From NCBI RefSeq assembly GCF_013112485.1, contig NZ_JABFHG010000003.1, positions 248,001 through 312,000 on the forward strand: 64,000 nucleotides of DNA. Direction: 5' to 3'. The notes beneath the pieces are model-generated. The model made no database searches. It was not told the origin of the DNA and saw only the letters and a list, made by a program, of their open reading frames with translations. This stretch comes from Roseicella sp. DB1501. GTDB taxonomy: Bacteria; Pseudomonadota; Alphaproteobacteria; Acetobacterales; Acetobacteraceae. Shown here piece by piece: positions 22,720 to 32,022 of the stretch; the stretch's first letter is position 1, and each line of letters opens with the position of its first letter. The translations under genes and the position numbers were made by a program.

Positions 22720-24117
22720 TCAGCCCGGCAGCACCTTCCGCGGAAACGCCAGCGCCTCCTCCGCCAGCCGGGCCTGGCCGAGCAGCGCCGCATCGCCATG
22801 CGGCCGCCCGACCAGCTGCAGCCCGACGGGCAGCCCCTCCCGCGTCAGCCCGCAGGGGATGGAGATCGCCGGGCAGCCGGTCAGCGTCACGACGAAGGTG
22901 AGGAACATCCAGTCGATATAGGTGGTCAGCGCCTCGCCGGCGATCTCGGTGGGGAAGCGCTGCTCCACCGGGAAGGGCGGCACGGCGACGGTCGGGCAGG
23001 CCAGCAGGTCGTAGTCCTCGAAGAAGCGAGCGACGCGGTGGAACAGCGCGTGCCGCTCCCTCTGCGCCCGGATGATCTCGGCCGCGGTGAGGGTCTGGCC
23101 CTTCTCGATGTTCCAGACGATGTCCGGGTTGATGCGTGCGCGCTCGGCGGGCAGCAGCTCGCCGCGGACATCGGCGAAGAGCAGGGCGCGCAGCACCTGG
23201 AAGCTGTCGATGGCGCCGCCGAAGTCGGGCGCCGCGCCCTCCACCGCCGTGCCCAGGCTGCCGAGGCGCCGCGCCGCCGCCTCGCAGATCGCCGCCACCT
23301 CCGGGTCCACCCGGCGCAGGCCGAGATCGGCGCTGAAGCCGATCCGCCGCGGCGGCCGCCCCGCCCGCATCGCCGCTTGGTAGCCGCCCGGCGGCACCGG
23401 CCGCGAGAGCGGGTCGTGTGGCGTGAGGTCGGCCATGGCGTCCAGCATCAGCGCCAGGTCCGGCACGCTGCGGGCCATCGGCCCGTCCACCCAGAGGCTG
23501 TCGAAGGCGGGCAGCCCGTCGCCGCGCGGCACCACGCCTGGGCTCGGCCGCAGCCCGACCACGCCGCAGAAGCTCGCCGGGATGCGCAGCGAGCCGCCGA
23601 GGCAGGAGCCGTTGGCGAGCCAGACCTCATGCGCGGCCAGGGTGGCCGCCGCGCCACCGGAGGAGCCGCCGGCGGTGCGGCCAAGGTCCCAGGGGTTCCG
23701 GGTGACGCCCCAGACCGGGTTGAAGGTGTGGCTGCCGGCGAATTCCGGGACGTTGGACTTGGCGAGCGGAATGGCGCCGCGCGACCGCAGCGTGGCGACG
23801 GTGCGGTCATCCGCCGCGGCGACATGCCGGGCATAGATCGGCGAGCCGCAGGTAGTGAGCTGGCCGCCGACATCGTTGTAGTCCTTGACCGCGATCGGCA
23901 GCCCGGCGAGCCAGCCGGGATGCTCGGCCGGGGCGGCGCGGAATTCCCGCGCCTGCTCTCGCGCCGCGTCCAGGAAGCGGATCGGCAGGGCATTGACCCG
24001 GGGCTCTACGGCCTCGATGCGGGCGGCCGCAGCCTCCACCATCTCGAGCGGCGAGACGGCGCCGCGCCGCAACAGGTCAACCGCCTCCGTCGCCGGCAGC
24101 CGCCAGAGCTCGCCCAT
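22720..24117 (-). CDS. Amidase-signature family amidase
   Basis: This 465-residue enzyme of the amidase signature family has its catalytic triad visible: Lys79 in LPIAVKDYNDVGG, the cis-Ser in RTAGGSSGGAAA (about residue 152) and the nucleophile Ser176 in CLGGSLRIPASFCG. The C-terminal part (FLTFVVTLTGCPAISIPCGL, PVGLQLVGRPHGD) is also standard. It is cytosolic and hydrolyses an amide to acid and ammonia; related proteins act on indoleacetamide, aryl amides or glutamyl-tRNA, and the substrate here cannot be named. It is not GatA, because the length and the lack of gatB/gatC neighbours do not fit. The ATG at 24117 follows GGAGGAAGG; open frame upstream of it lacks homology and overlaps intergenic DNA. 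Confidence 0.9.
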   Translation of the reverse strand: MGELWRLPATEAVDLLRRGAVSPLEMVEAAAARIEAVEPRVNALPIRFLDAAREQAREFRAAPAEHPGWLAGLPIAVKDYNDVGGQLTTCGSPIYARHVAAADDRTVATLRSRGAIPLAKSNVPEFAGSHTFNPVWGVTRNPWDLGRTAGGSSGGAAATLAAHEVWLANGSCLGGSLRIPASFCGVVGLRPSPGVVPRGDGLPAFDSLWVDGPMARSVPDLALMLDAMADLTPHDPLSRPVPPGGYQAAMRAGRPPRRIGFSADLGLRRVDPEVAAICEAAARRLGSLGTAVEGAAPDFGGAIDSFQVLRALLFADVRGELLPAERARINPDIVWNIEKGQTLTAAEIIRAQRERHALFHRVARFFEDYDLLACPTVAVPPFPVEQRFPTEIAGEALTTYIDWMFLTFVVTLTGCPAISIPCGLTREGLPVGLQLVGRPHGDAALLGQARLAEEALAFPRKVLPG

Positions 24118-24214
24118 GGCGCCTTCCTCCCCCTTGGACCATCCGGATGCGCCGAGACTGCGCGCGGGGCCGGGCGACGGCAAGCGAGGGAGGGTTAGCC
24201 CCAGCTCGGCGGGC

Positions 24215-24583
24215 TCAGACCACGCCGACGACGCGGTAAGAATATTCCAGCCCGTCCGGCTCGGCGATCGTGACATAGGCGCCGGGGCGGAGTTGGCCGG
24301 CATTGCGGAGCTGGGCATGAAGCGGCGCATCCGCCGCCTCGCCGGGGCCGGGGAAGAGGCGGATGGACCAGCTCTCGGTATCCGCGTCGAAATGCACGTC
24401 GCCCTCGCGCGTCACGCCACCGGGCCAGATGCGGCGCGCCGGCCAGGGCTTCGGGTCGTCGGCCCAGGCCTGGGTATCCAGATGCCCGCCCGGCGTCAGG
24501 CTGACCGTCATCTCGTATCGGTGGTCGGGGCTTCCCTCCGGATATCCGGGGCCAGCCGCCACCACCAGCGTCACCAGGGGCAT
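24215..24583 (-). CDS. Small conserved-looking protein of unknown function
   Basis: The 122-residue product begins MPLVTLVVAAGPGYPEGSPD behind a GGGAAGGG ribosome-binding site. It has no signal peptide, membrane helix or cysteine. Alternating short hydrophobic and charged segments (DVHFDADTESWSIRLFPG, YVTIAEPDGLEYSYRVVGVV) suggest an all-beta fold. I do not recognise it. It lies between kup and the amidase gene on the same strand, and its codon use is as GC-rich as its neighbours, which supports it being a real gene. Confidence 0.6.
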   Translation of the reverse strand: MPLVTLVVAAGPGYPEGSPDHRYEMTVSLTPGGHLDTQAWADDPKPWPARRIWPGGVTREGDVHFDADTESWSIRLFPGPGEAADAPLHAQLRNAGQLRPGAYVTIAEPDGLEYSYRVVGVV

Positions 24584-24649
24584 CCTGATCCCTTCCCCAT
24601 TCCATCCAGGCCGCAGTCTGACGGGCGAACGCCGGTCCTCGGCGGCGGT

Positions 24650-26536
24650 TCAGATGGCCACCCGCACGCCGAGCTCCACCACGCGGTCGGACGGGATGCG
24701 GAAGAACTCCGTCGCCGGGACGGCGTTGCGCGACATCAGCGTGAACAGCCACTGCCGCCAGTGCGACATCTTCGGCACCACGGCGGCCACCAGCGTCTCC
24801 CGCCCGAGGAAGTAGCTCGCCTGCATCGCCTCGAAGGGCACGCCGTCCTGGTTCAGCGCCTCCAGCTCGCGCGGGATGTTCGGGCTTTCCTGGAAGCCGT
24901 AGCGGAGGATGACGCGGTGGATGCCGGGGGCCAGCTCGGTCACCTCGCGCCGGCGCCCCGGGCCGGCCTGCGGCACGTCCTCGTTCAGCACGGTGACGAA
25001 GACCACGCGCTCGTGCAGCACCTTGTTGTGCTTGAGGTTGTGCAGCAGCGCGTTCGGCACGTAGTCGGCCTGGCCGGTCATGAAGACGGCGATGCCGGGG
25101 ACGCGGAGCGTGCGGCTCTGCGGCAGGCGGGCGAGGAAGCTCTTCAGCGGCAGGCTGTCCTGCCGGAAACGGGAGAAGAGCAAGTCGCGGCCGCGCTTCC
25201 AGGTATGCATCAGGATGAAGAGCCCGGCGCCGAGCACCAGCGGTACCCAGCCGCCCTCGGGGATCTTCAGGACGTTCGAGAAGAAGAAGGCGGCATCGAG
25301 CGCCAGCAGCGGCAGGAAGACCAGGGCGACGCCAAGGGCTGGCCAGTGGAATTGCCGGCGGAAGACCAGCACCGCGAGCATCGAGGTGCAGACGAAGGTG
25401 CCCGTCACCGCGATGCCGTAGGCGGCGGCGAGGTTGTCCGAGGTGTGGAAGGACAGCACCAGGATCAGCACGCCGGCGAGCAGGGCGAAGTTGATCTGCG
25501 GCAGGTAGATCTGCCCCTCCTCGGTCTCGGAGGTGTGGCGCACCGTCAGCCGCGGCAGGAAGCCGAGCTGGATGCATTGCCGCGCGATGGAGAAGGCGCC
25601 CGAGATCATGGCCTGCGAGGCGATGATGGTCGCCATCGTCGCCAGCACGACGAGCGGCAGGCGGAGGATCTCCGGCGCGAGCAGGAAGAAGGGGTTCTCG
25701 AGCGCCCGCACGTCGCTGAGCAGCATGGCTCCCTGGCCCATGTAGTTCAGCGCCAGCGCCGGCAGGACGAAGAAGGTCCAGGCGAGCTGGATCGGTCGGC
25801 GGCCGAAATGCCCCATATCGGCGTAGAGCGCCTCCGCCCCTGTCACCGCCAGCACGACCGAGCCGAAGGCGATGAAGGCCGCCAGCCGGTAGTGCGCGCA
25901 GAAGGCGATGGCGTGATGCGGCGAGACGGCGCTGAGGACCTCCGGCTCCCGCACGATTTCGGCGATGCCGAGGAGGCCGAGCACGCCGAACCAGAGCGCC
26001 ATGATCGGGCCGAAGACCGCGCCCATGCTGCCGGTGCCGCGATACTGCACGACGAAGAGCGCGACGAGGATGACGATGGAGCCCGGGATGATCAGCGGCT
26101 CGAAGACCGGCGAGGCGACCTTCAGCCCCTCCATGGCGGAGAGCACCGAGATGGCCGGGGTGATGATGCCGTCGCCGAAGAACAGGCTGGCGCCGGTGAT
26201 GCCGAGCAGCGCAACGATCCGGCGCGAGCGGTCGCTGCCGGCGATGCGCTGGGCGAGGGCCATCAGGGCCAGGATCCCGCCCTCGCCCTTGTTGTCCGCC
26301 CGCAGGATGAGCAGGACGTATTTCACCGTCACCGTCAGGATCAGCGACCAGATGATGAGGGAGAGGATCCCGAGGATCTCCCAGCGCTCGATCCCATCGG
26401 CCGAGAAGTGCAGCAGGGCGGCGCGGAGCGAATAGAGCGGACTCGTGCCGATGTCGCCATAGACGACGCCGAGCACGCCGAGCAGCAGGGGCAGGGTGAC
26501 CGCCCTGCTCTGGGTGGGTTGGGGTGAGGCGGTCAA
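24650..26536 (-). CDS. kup: Low-affinity potassium transporter Kup
   Basis: This 628-residue KUP/HAK family K+:H+ symporter has about twelve membrane helices and a cytosolic C-terminal domain. Diagnostic segments are [100 protein letters not shown] and [20 protein letters not shown]. The start is a TTG at 26536 ([10 protein letters not shown]), supported by GGAG seven bases upstream; no ATG precedes the conserved region in frame. It lies downstream of aapP on the same strand with 106 bases between. With mrp and ptsN it forms a set of potassium/sodium functions within the window. Confidence 0.95.
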   Translation of the reverse strand: MTASPQPTQSRAVTLPLLLGVLGVVYGDIGTSPLYSLRAALLHFSADGIERWEILGILSLIIWSLILTVTVKYVLLILRADNKGEGGILALMALAQRIAGSDRSRRIVALLGITGASLFFGDGIITPAISVLSAMEGLKVASPVFEPLIIPGSIVILVALFVVQYRGTGSMGAVFGPIMALWFGVLGLLGIAEIVREPEVLSAVSPHHAIAFCAHYRLAAFIAFGSVVLAVTGAEALYADMGHFGRRPIQLAWTFFVLPALALNYMGQGAMLLSDVRALENPFFLLAPEILRLPLVVLATMATIIASQAMISGAFSIARQCIQLGFLPRLTVRHTSETEEGQIYLPQINFALLAGVLILVLSFHTSDNLAAAYGIAVTGTFVCTSMLAVLVFRRQFHWPALGVALVFLPLLALDAAFFFSNVLKIPEGGWVPLVLGAGLFILMHTWKRGRDLLFSRFRQDSLPLKSFLARLPQSRTLRVPGIAVFMTGQADYVPNALLHNLKHNKVLHERVVFVTVLNEDVPQAGPGRRREVTELAPGIHRVILRYGFQESPNIPRELEALNQDGVPFEAMQASYFLGRETLVAAVVPKMSHWRQWLFTLMSRNAVPATEFFRIPSDRVVELGVRVAI

Positions 26537-26642
26537 GCGGGCGCTCCGGGGGGAGGTCGGCCGGCAGGCTTAGGCTGCGGCCCCGGCCCTTGCAAGGCGG
26601 CAGCCCCGTCTCCGGCAGGCCGGGGCGCCGCCATGCCCCCTA

Positions 26643-27428
26643 TCAGTGCCCCCGCAGGATCTGGCTGAGGAAGGTCTTCAGCCGCTCCGTCTGCGGGTTC
26701 TCGAAGACCTGCGCCGGCGTGCCCATCTCCACCACCTCGCCGCGGTCCATGAAGACGACGCGGTCGGCGACCTTGCGGGCGAAGCCCATTTCGTGGGTGA
26801 CGCAGATCATGGTCATGCCCGTCTCGGCGAGACCGACCATGGTGTCCAGCACCTCCTTGATCATCTCCGGGTCGAGGGCGCTGGTGGGCTCGTCGAAGAG
26901 CATGATCCTCGGCTTCATGCAGAGGGCGCGGGCGATGGCGACGCGCTGCTGCTGGCCGCCGGAGAGCTGGCCCGGATACTTGTTCGCCTGCTCGGGGATG
27001 CGCACCCGGTTGAGGTATTCCATCGCCAGCGCCTCGGCCTCCTTCTTCGGCATCCGGCGGACCCAGATCGGGGCGAGGGTGCAGTTCTCCAGGATGGTGA
27101 GGTGCGGGAAGAGGTTGAAGCTCTGGAACACCATGCCGACCTCGCGGCGGATGTCGTCCAGCGCCTTCACATCGTCGGTCAGCTCGATGCCGTTGACGAG
27201 GATGCGGCCCTCCTGGTGCGCTTCCAGGCGGTTGATGCAGCGGATGGTGGTGGATTTGCCCGAGCCGGAGGGGCCGCAGATCACCACCCGCTCGCCGGTT
27301 GCGACGGTCAGCGAGACGTCGCGCAGCACATGCATGGTGCCGAACCACTTGTTGACCTTGTCGAGGACGATGGCCGGGGGCGCGTCCGCGCGGGCGGCGG
27401 AGGCGATGTGCTCCAGGGTCTCGCTCAT
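26643..27428 (-). CDS. aapP: General L-amino acid ABC transporter ATP-binding protein
   Basis: This 261-residue ABC ATPase has Walker [10 protein letters not shown] at residues 52-60, Q-loop in [12 protein letters not shown], signature LSGGQQQR at 155-162, Walker B IMLFDEP at 175-181 and the switch His in CVTHEMGFA. The [16 protein letters not shown] pattern is that of polar amino acid importers. It is the last gene of aapJQMP, 13 bases after aapM and behind a GAGGAGGAT ribosome-binding site. It energises uptake of a broad range of L-amino acids. Confidence 0.95.
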   Translation of the reverse strand: MSETLEHIASAARADAPPAIVLDKVNKWFGTMHVLRDVSLTVATGERVVICGPSGSGKSTTIRCINRLEAHQEGRILVNGIELTDDVKALDDIRREVGMVFQSFNLFPHLTILENCTLAPIWVRRMPKKEAEALAMEYLNRVRIPEQANKYPGQLSGGQQQRVAIARALCMKPRIMLFDEPTSALDPEMIKEVLDTMVGLAETGMTMICVTHEMGFARKVADRVVFMDRGEVVEMGTPAQVFENPQTERLKTFLSQILRGH

Positions 27429-27441
27429 CGGCTGATCCTCC

Positions 27442-28575
27442 TCACCGCCGCCGGTGGCGGTTGAACTCCGCCTCCAGCCGCTGGCTGTATTTCGACATGG
27501 CGAAGCAGAAGACGAAGTAGATGGCGCCGACCGTCAGGTAGACCTCGACGCCGAAGCCCTGCCAGGCCGGCTCGATGATCGCGGTCTTGCCGGCGGTCAG
27601 CAGGTCGAAGATGCCGATGATCAGCACCAGCGAGGTATCCTTGAAGAAGCCGATGAAGGTGTTCACCAGCGGCGGGATCACCAGGCGCAGCGCCTGCGGC
27701 AGGATGATCAGCCCGGTCTTCTGCCAGTAGGAGAGGCCGAGCGCATCCGCCGCCTCGTACTGGCCCTTGGAGAGGGCCTGCAACCCGCCGCGCACCACCT
27801 CCGCCAGATAGGCGCCGGCGAAGAGGATGATGGCGATCTGCGCCCGCAGCAGCTTGTCGATGTTCATCCCCTCCGGCAGGAAGAGCGGGAACATCACGCT
27901 GGCCATGAAGAGCAGGCTGATCAGCGGCACGCCGCGGATCAGCTCCACGTACAGCACGCAGATCGCCTTGATCGCCGGCAGCTTCGAGCGGCGGCCGAGC
28001 GCCACCAGGATCGCCAGCGGGAAGGCGAAGGCGAGGCCGAAGGTCGCCAGGATCAGGGTAATGACCAGGCCGCCCCACCGCTCCTGCGGCACGTAGGAGA
28101 GGCCAAGGACGCCACCCCACATCAGCACGCCGATGGCGGCGAGCACCACGACCCAGACCAGCGCCAGCTCCTTCCGCCAGAAGCGGCGCATGGCGGAGAC
28201 GACGTAGAGGCCGATGAAGAGCAGGATGCACAACGCCGGCCGCCAGTGCTCCTCATAAGGGTAGGTGCCGAAGAGGATGAAGCGGTGCTTTTCCGTCACT
28301 ACCGCCCAGCAGGCGCCGATGCCCTTCAGGTCGCGGCAGGCCTGGGTCTGGTTGTCCGGCACCGACCAGACGGCGTTGACGATGCCCCATTCGACGAAGC
28401 CGATGATCCAGCGGATCACCAGATAGGCCACCAGCAGCGTCACCGCGCTGTTCAGCCAGGAGGAGAAGAGGTTCGCCCGCAGCCAGCCGACGAGGCCGAT
28501 CTGGCTGGCCGGCGGGCTGCGCGGCGCCGCCTCGGGCACCTTGGCGACGGAGGTTTCGAGCGTCAGGTCACTCAT
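27442..28575 (-). CDS. aapM: General L-amino acid ABC transporter permease M
   Basis: This 377-residue inner-membrane permease is larger than usual HisM/GlnP permeases, as is typical of AapM/BztC. The N-terminal extension contains several helices and [20 protein letters not shown]. The conserved permease core includes [40 protein letters not shown] (the EAA loop) and [20 protein letters not shown]. Its ATG at 28575 uses the GGAGAGATAAGGCC region, which is one copy of a 34-base direct repeat; a small open frame of 27 codons ends in the ATGA at its start. Confidence 0.95.
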   Translation of the reverse strand: MSDLTLETSVAKVPEAAPRSPPASQIGLVGWLRANLFSSWLNSAVTLLVAYLVIRWIIGFVEWGIVNAVWSVPDNQTQACRDLKGIGACWAVVTEKHRFILFGTYPYEEHWRPALCILLFIGLYVVSAMRRFWRKELALVWVVVLAAIGVLMWGGVLGLSYVPQERWGGLVITLILATFGLAFAFPLAILVALGRRSKLPAIKAICVLYVELIRGVPLISLLFMASVMFPLFLPEGMNIDKLLRAQIAIILFAGAYLAEVVRGGLQALSKGQYEAADALGLSYWQKTGLIILPQALRLVIPPLVNTFIGFFKDTSLVLIIGIFDLLTAGKTAIIEPAWQGFGVEVYLTVGAIYFVFCFAMSKYSQRLEAEFNRHRRR

Positions 28576-28655
28576 GGCCTTATCTCTCCACCAGCGTGAT
28601 GCGCGCCCGTAGCTGGCCGCAGGCCAGCGAAGCCGACAGCAGGCAATGCGCGCAT
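28572..28655 (-). CDS. Micro-ORF between aapQ and aapM, overlapping the aapM start
   Basis: A 27-codon frame, MRALPAVGFAGLRPATGAHH then AGGEIRP, starts at an ATG seven bases past the start of the aapQ stop codon, using the duplicated GGAGAGATAAGGCC ribosome-binding site. Its TGA overlaps the aapM ATG as ATGA, the geometry used for translational coupling elsewhere in this window. It arises because the aapM start region is duplicated. Whether it is translated is unknown; the peptide has no recognisable feature. Confidence 0.35.
   Translation of the reverse strand: MRALPAVGFAGLRPATGAHHAGGEIRP
28573..28606. repeat. 34-base direct repeat, copy at the aapM start
   Basis: This segment (ribosome-binding site and ATG of aapM plus adjoining bases) is repeated at 28653-28686, exactly 80 bases away, with one mismatch (T at 28596 versus C at 28676). 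Confidence 0.9.
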
Positions 28656-28686
28656 GGCCTTATCTCTCCACCAGCGCGATGCGCGC
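28653..28686. repeat. 34-base direct repeat, copy at the aapQ 3' end
   Basis: This is the second copy of the repeat. It encodes the last residues of AapQ (ARIALVER and the TAA stop) followed by GGCCATG. Because the offset of 80 is not a multiple of three, the two copies lie in different frames relative to aapQ. Confidence 0.9.
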
Positions 28687-29862
28687 ATTGTACCAGTTCA
28701 TGAAGAGGCTGATGCTCAGGCTGATCGTCAGATAGACGAGCATGATGATGGCGATGCCCTCGATCGCCTGGCCGGTCTGGTTCAGCGTCGTGTTGGCGAT
28801 GGAGACGATGTCCTGATAGCCGATGGCGACCGCGAGAGAGCTGTTCTTGGTGATGTTCAGGTACTGGCTGGTCATCGGCGGCACGATGACGCGCAGCGCC
28901 TGCGGCAGCACGATGCGGTTCAGCACCTGGCCGGGATGCAGGCCGAGCGCCTGCGCCGCCTCCCACTGCCCCTGCGGCACGGCCAGGATGCCGGCGCGCA
29001 CGATCTCGGCGATGAAGCCCGCCGTGTAGAGGGTGAGGCCGAGCAGCAGCGCGAAATACTCGGGCGAGATCGTCATGCCGCCCCGGAAGTTGAAGCCGCG
29101 CAGCTCCGGCCAGTCCACTGTCCAGGGGGCGCCGAGCGCCGCCCAGACCAGCACCGGCAGCGCCACCATCGCGCCGAGTGCGACCGGCCAGACCCGCCGC
29201 GGCTGGCCGTCCTGCATCTGCTTCCGCAGCGCCGTCCGGCGATACAGCCAGGTGCCCACCGCGCCGAGGAGGAAGGCGAGAAGGGCGAAGGAATGCGCAT
29301 CCTGCCACTCCACCCAGGGCAGCTTCAGGCCGCGATTGGAGAGGAAGATGCCGGAGAGGGGCTGCATCGCCTGGCGCGGCCCGGGCAGGCTCTGCAGAAT
29401 GGCGTACCAGAAGAGCAGCTGCAGCAGCAGCGGCAGGTCGCGGATCACCTCGACATAGACCGCGGCGAGCTTGGCCAGCAGCCAGTTGCGCGAGAGCCGG
29501 GCGATGCCGACCAGCGTGCCGAGCAGGGTGGCCAGCACGATGCCGACCACCGCCACCTTCAGCGTGTTCAGCAGGCCGACCATCAGGGCGCGCAGATAGG
29601 TGTCGGTCGGGTTGTACTCGATCAGGCTCTCGGCGATCGGCAGCCCGGCTTCGCGACGGAGGAAGCCGAAGCCGGTGGCGATGCGCCGCACCTCAAGGTT
29701 GTGCACCGTGTTCGACCAGAGCCACCACACGACGGCGCCCAGCAGGCCGACGACGAGCACCTGCCAGACGATGCCGCGGACCCGTTCATCCGACCAGGAC
29801 AGGCGCAGCGGGCGTTTCGGCGGCGCCCGGAGCATCCGCGGATCGGTGGTGGACTGGGACAT
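28660..29862 (-). CDS. aapQ: General L-amino acid ABC transporter permease Q
   Basis: This 400-residue permease, the same length as rhizobial AapQ, has the conserved N-terminus SWSDERVRGIVWQVLVVGLL, then GFGFLRREAGLPIAESLIEY, YVEVIRDLPLLLQLLFWYAI and the EAA-type loop EIVRAGILAVPQGQWEAAQA. It is an inner-membrane component partnering AapM. The start at 29862 (MSQSTTDPRM) fits the family; an ATG seven codons upstream is possible. It follows aapJ after 110 bases and is followed by the duplicated junction described separately. Confidence 0.95.
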   Translation of the reverse strand: MSQSTTDPRMLRAPPKRPLRLSWSDERVRGIVWQVLVVGLLGAVVWWLWSNTVHNLEVRRIATGFGFLRREAGLPIAESLIEYNPTDTYLRALMVGLLNTLKVAVVGIVLATLLGTLVGIARLSRNWLLAKLAAVYVEVIRDLPLLLQLLFWYAILQSLPGPRQAMQPLSGIFLSNRGLKLPWVEWQDAHSFALLAFLLGAVGTWLYRRTALRKQMQDGQPRRVWPVALGAMVALPVLVWAALGAPWTVDWPELRGFNFRGGMTISPEYFALLLGLTLYTAGFIAEIVRAGILAVPQGQWEAAQALGLHPGQVLNRIVLPQALRVIVPPMTSQYLNITKNSSLAVAIGYQDIVSIANTTLNQTGQAIEGIAIIMLVYLTISLSISLFMNWYNARIALVER

Positions 29863-29972
29863 GGGCGCCCTCTTCCTCGGCAAGGGTTGTCAGGCGGAGA
29901 GCCGGCGGCGCCGGGTAGGGGCCGGCGCCGCCATGGATGCGCCGGTCCCGGGGCGGGGGCCGGCCGCGGAGG

Positions 29973-31025
29973 TCACCGGAAGGGCGGCGAGAATTGCAGC
30001 CCGCCATTGTTCCAGAGCGCGTTCGGCCCGCGCTTGATGCCGATCGGCGTCAGGGTGCGGTCGAAGAGCTCGCCATAATTGCCGACCACCTTGATCACCT
30101 TCACCGCCCAGTCGTCGCTCAGACCGAGCATCGGGCCGAGGCCACCATTCTTGCCGAGGATGCGCTGCACCTCCGGCCGCGGATCATTGCCCAACTTGTC
30201 GACATTGGCCTGGGTAATGCCGAATTCCTCGGCGGAGAGCAGCAGGTAATGCGTCCAGCGGAGGATGTCGGCGAAGCGGGAATCACCCTGCCGCACGCCG
30301 AGGGCCAGCGGCTCCTTGCTGATCACTTCCGGCAGGATGCTGTGGTCGTCGGGCTTGGGCTGGGCGCTGCGCGTGGCGGCCAGGCCGGAGACGTCCGTGG
30401 TATAGGCGTCGCAGCGGCCGGAGACATAGGCGCTGACCAGCTCCTCCAGCCGCTCGATCACCACCGGCGTGAAGCGGATCTTGTTCGCCCGCGCCCAGTC
30501 GCTCAGGTTCTGCTCGGTGGTGGTGCCGGGCTGCACGCAGATGGTGGCGCCGTCCAGCTCCTTCGCCGATTTCACGCCGAGGCTGGTCTTCACCATGAAG
30601 CCCTGGCCGTCGTAGAAATTCACCGCCGGAAAATCGAGGCCGAGCGAGGTGTCGCGCGACAGCGTCCAGGTCGTGTTGCGCGCCATCATGTCCACCTCGC
30701 CGGACTGCAGCGCGGTGAATCGATTCTGCGCCGTGGTCGGGACGTAGCGGACCTTGTTCGGGTCGCCGAAGATGGCGGTGGCGACGGCGCGGCAGTAGTC
30801 CACGTCGAAGCCGCGCCAGACGCCCTGGCTGTCCGGCTGGCCGAAGCCGGCCAGGCCGGTGTTCACGCCGCAGATGAGCTGGCCGCGCGCCTTGACCGCA
30901 TCCAACGTATTCGCCGGCGCCTGCTGCGCCCGCGCCGGTCCGCCCAGCGTCACGCCGAGGCCGATCACCGCGACGCCCAGGGTTTGCAGGCAGGCGCGCG
31001 CAAGGGAAAGCCCAAAGGGCTGCAT
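29973..31025 (-). CDS. aapJ: General L-amino acid ABC transporter periplasmic binding protein
   Basis: This 350-residue periplasmic binding protein has a signal peptide (ACLQTLGVAVIGLGVTLGGP, cleavage after ARA) and the family pattern NTLDAVKARGQLICGVNTGL, GFGQPDSQGVWRGFDVDYCR, VRYVPTTAQNRFTALQSGEV, DMMARNTTWTLSRDTSLGLD and PNALWNNGGLQFSPPFR at the C-terminus, all diagnostic for AapJ/BztA. It is the first gene of the operon. The start at 31025 is chosen because the signal peptide begins there and a GGGAGAC site precedes it. The 272 bases upstream (31026-31297) must carry the operon promoter, but I cannot assign boxes. Confidence 0.95.
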   Translation of the reverse strand: MQPFGLSLARACLQTLGVAVIGLGVTLGGPARAQQAPANTLDAVKARGQLICGVNTGLAGFGQPDSQGVWRGFDVDYCRAVATAIFGDPNKVRYVPTTAQNRFTALQSGEVDMMARNTTWTLSRDTSLGLDFPAVNFYDGQGFMVKTSLGVKSAKELDGATICVQPGTTTEQNLSDWARANKIRFTPVVIERLEELVSAYVSGRCDAYTTDVSGLAATRSAQPKPDDHSILPEVISKEPLALGVRQGDSRFADILRWTHYLLLSAEEFGITQANVDKLGNDPRPEVQRILGKNGGLGPMLGLSDDWAVKVIKVVGNYGELFDRTLTPIGIKRGPNALWNNGGLQFSPPFR

Positions 31026-31297
31026 CAAACCACGTCTCCCGTTCCTGCCGCCCTGGGGGCGGCGTTCCCTGTCGTTATGCCCAGCAAATGCTGCGCCAGC
31101 AGAGCTGGGAAGCGCAATGCGCATCGATGCGTTCCCGCCGAGGCGCATCCACCGGACCCCATGGCCGATACCGGAATGACCGCGATCCGGCGACGCACGC
31201 CGCCGTGAGCCGTGCCCGGCCGATGCCGGCAAGCCGCGCCACGCCGGCGGCACCGGCGCCTCTACCGGGGGAAGTGGGGCAGGCGCGAGGCGTTGCG

Positions 31298-31975
31298 TCA
31301 GGCGAGGTCGTGGCCCGGCAGGCGCAGCTGCATCCCCTCGCCGCCGGCGGCCAGGACAACCTCGCCGCCCGCCTCGCGCACCAGGGCGCCGAGCCGGGCC
31401 AGGCCCTCGGTGGCGAGGCCGGCCGGCAAGGTCAGGTCGAGGACGCCTGCGGCGGCCTCCTCGGCCACGCGCAGGCCGAGCGCCGGGCCGCGCGGCTGCG
31501 CCTCGGCGATCTGCTGCGCCAGGGCGAGCAGCGCCTCCTCGAAGGCGCTGCGCTCGATCAGCACCGGCGGGTCCAGCTTCGCCAGGCTCAGCGCGAAGGC
31601 GCCCGGCGCGGGCAGGATCATGTGCAGCAGGGGCTGCAGCGCCTCGAGCGCCTCGCTGAGCCGGATCGCCACCTGCTCGCCGGCCGGGCGGCGGATCAGC
31701 GAGAGGATGGCGCGGCTGGTGCCGTCGAAGCGCCGCGCCGCCTCCTCCACGCGGGTGAGCTGGCGCTGCGGCCCGCCCTCGGCGGCCGTGCGCTTCAGCA
31801 TCTCGAGATTGGCGAAGATCACGGTCAGCAGGTTGTTGATGTCATGCTGCACCGTGCGCGCCAGCCGGCCGATCGCCGCCATCCTCTCCGCCTGCCGGCG
31901 CGGCCCCGCCTCCTCCGATGGCATCGATCCGATCCCACTGTCTGAAGCGCCCTCCAATACTACCGCCGGTGCCAT
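31298..31975 (-). CDS. Degenerate histidine-kinase-like protein without clear ATP-binding motifs
   Basis: This 225-residue protein carries a dimerisation/phosphoacceptor segment like those of PAS-type hybrid kinases: RMAAIGRLARTVQHDINNLL with His44 in the QHDINNLL position, then TVIFANLEMLKR. The following region aligns in layout with a HATPase_c domain (SAFEEALLALAQQIAEAQPR, GLATEGLARLGALVREAGGE, MQLRLPG), but the N-box asparagines and glycine-rich lid of active kinases are missing. It could be a phosphotransfer protein (ChpT-like) or an inactive regulator. No response regulator lies beside it. It is upstream of aapJ on the same strand and 47 bases from the end of the penicillin-binding protein gene. 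The start is uncertain: ATG 31975 and 31924 are possible, as is a TTG further upstream. Confidence 0.65.
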   Translation of the reverse strand: MAPAVVLEGASDSGIGSMPSEEAGPRRQAERMAAIGRLARTVQHDINNLLTVIFANLEMLKRTAAEGGPQRQLTRVEEAARRFDGTSRAILSLIRRPAGEQVAIRLSEALEALQPLLHMILPAPGAFALSLAKLDPPVLIERSAFEEALLALAQQIAEAQPRGPALGLRVAEEAAAGVLDLTLPAGLATEGLARLGALVREAGGEVVLAAGGEGMQLRLPGHDLA

Positions 31976-32022
31976 CACGCAGCCGCGCGACGGGCGCAAT
32001 CCGCGGCACTGCGGCAATCCGG

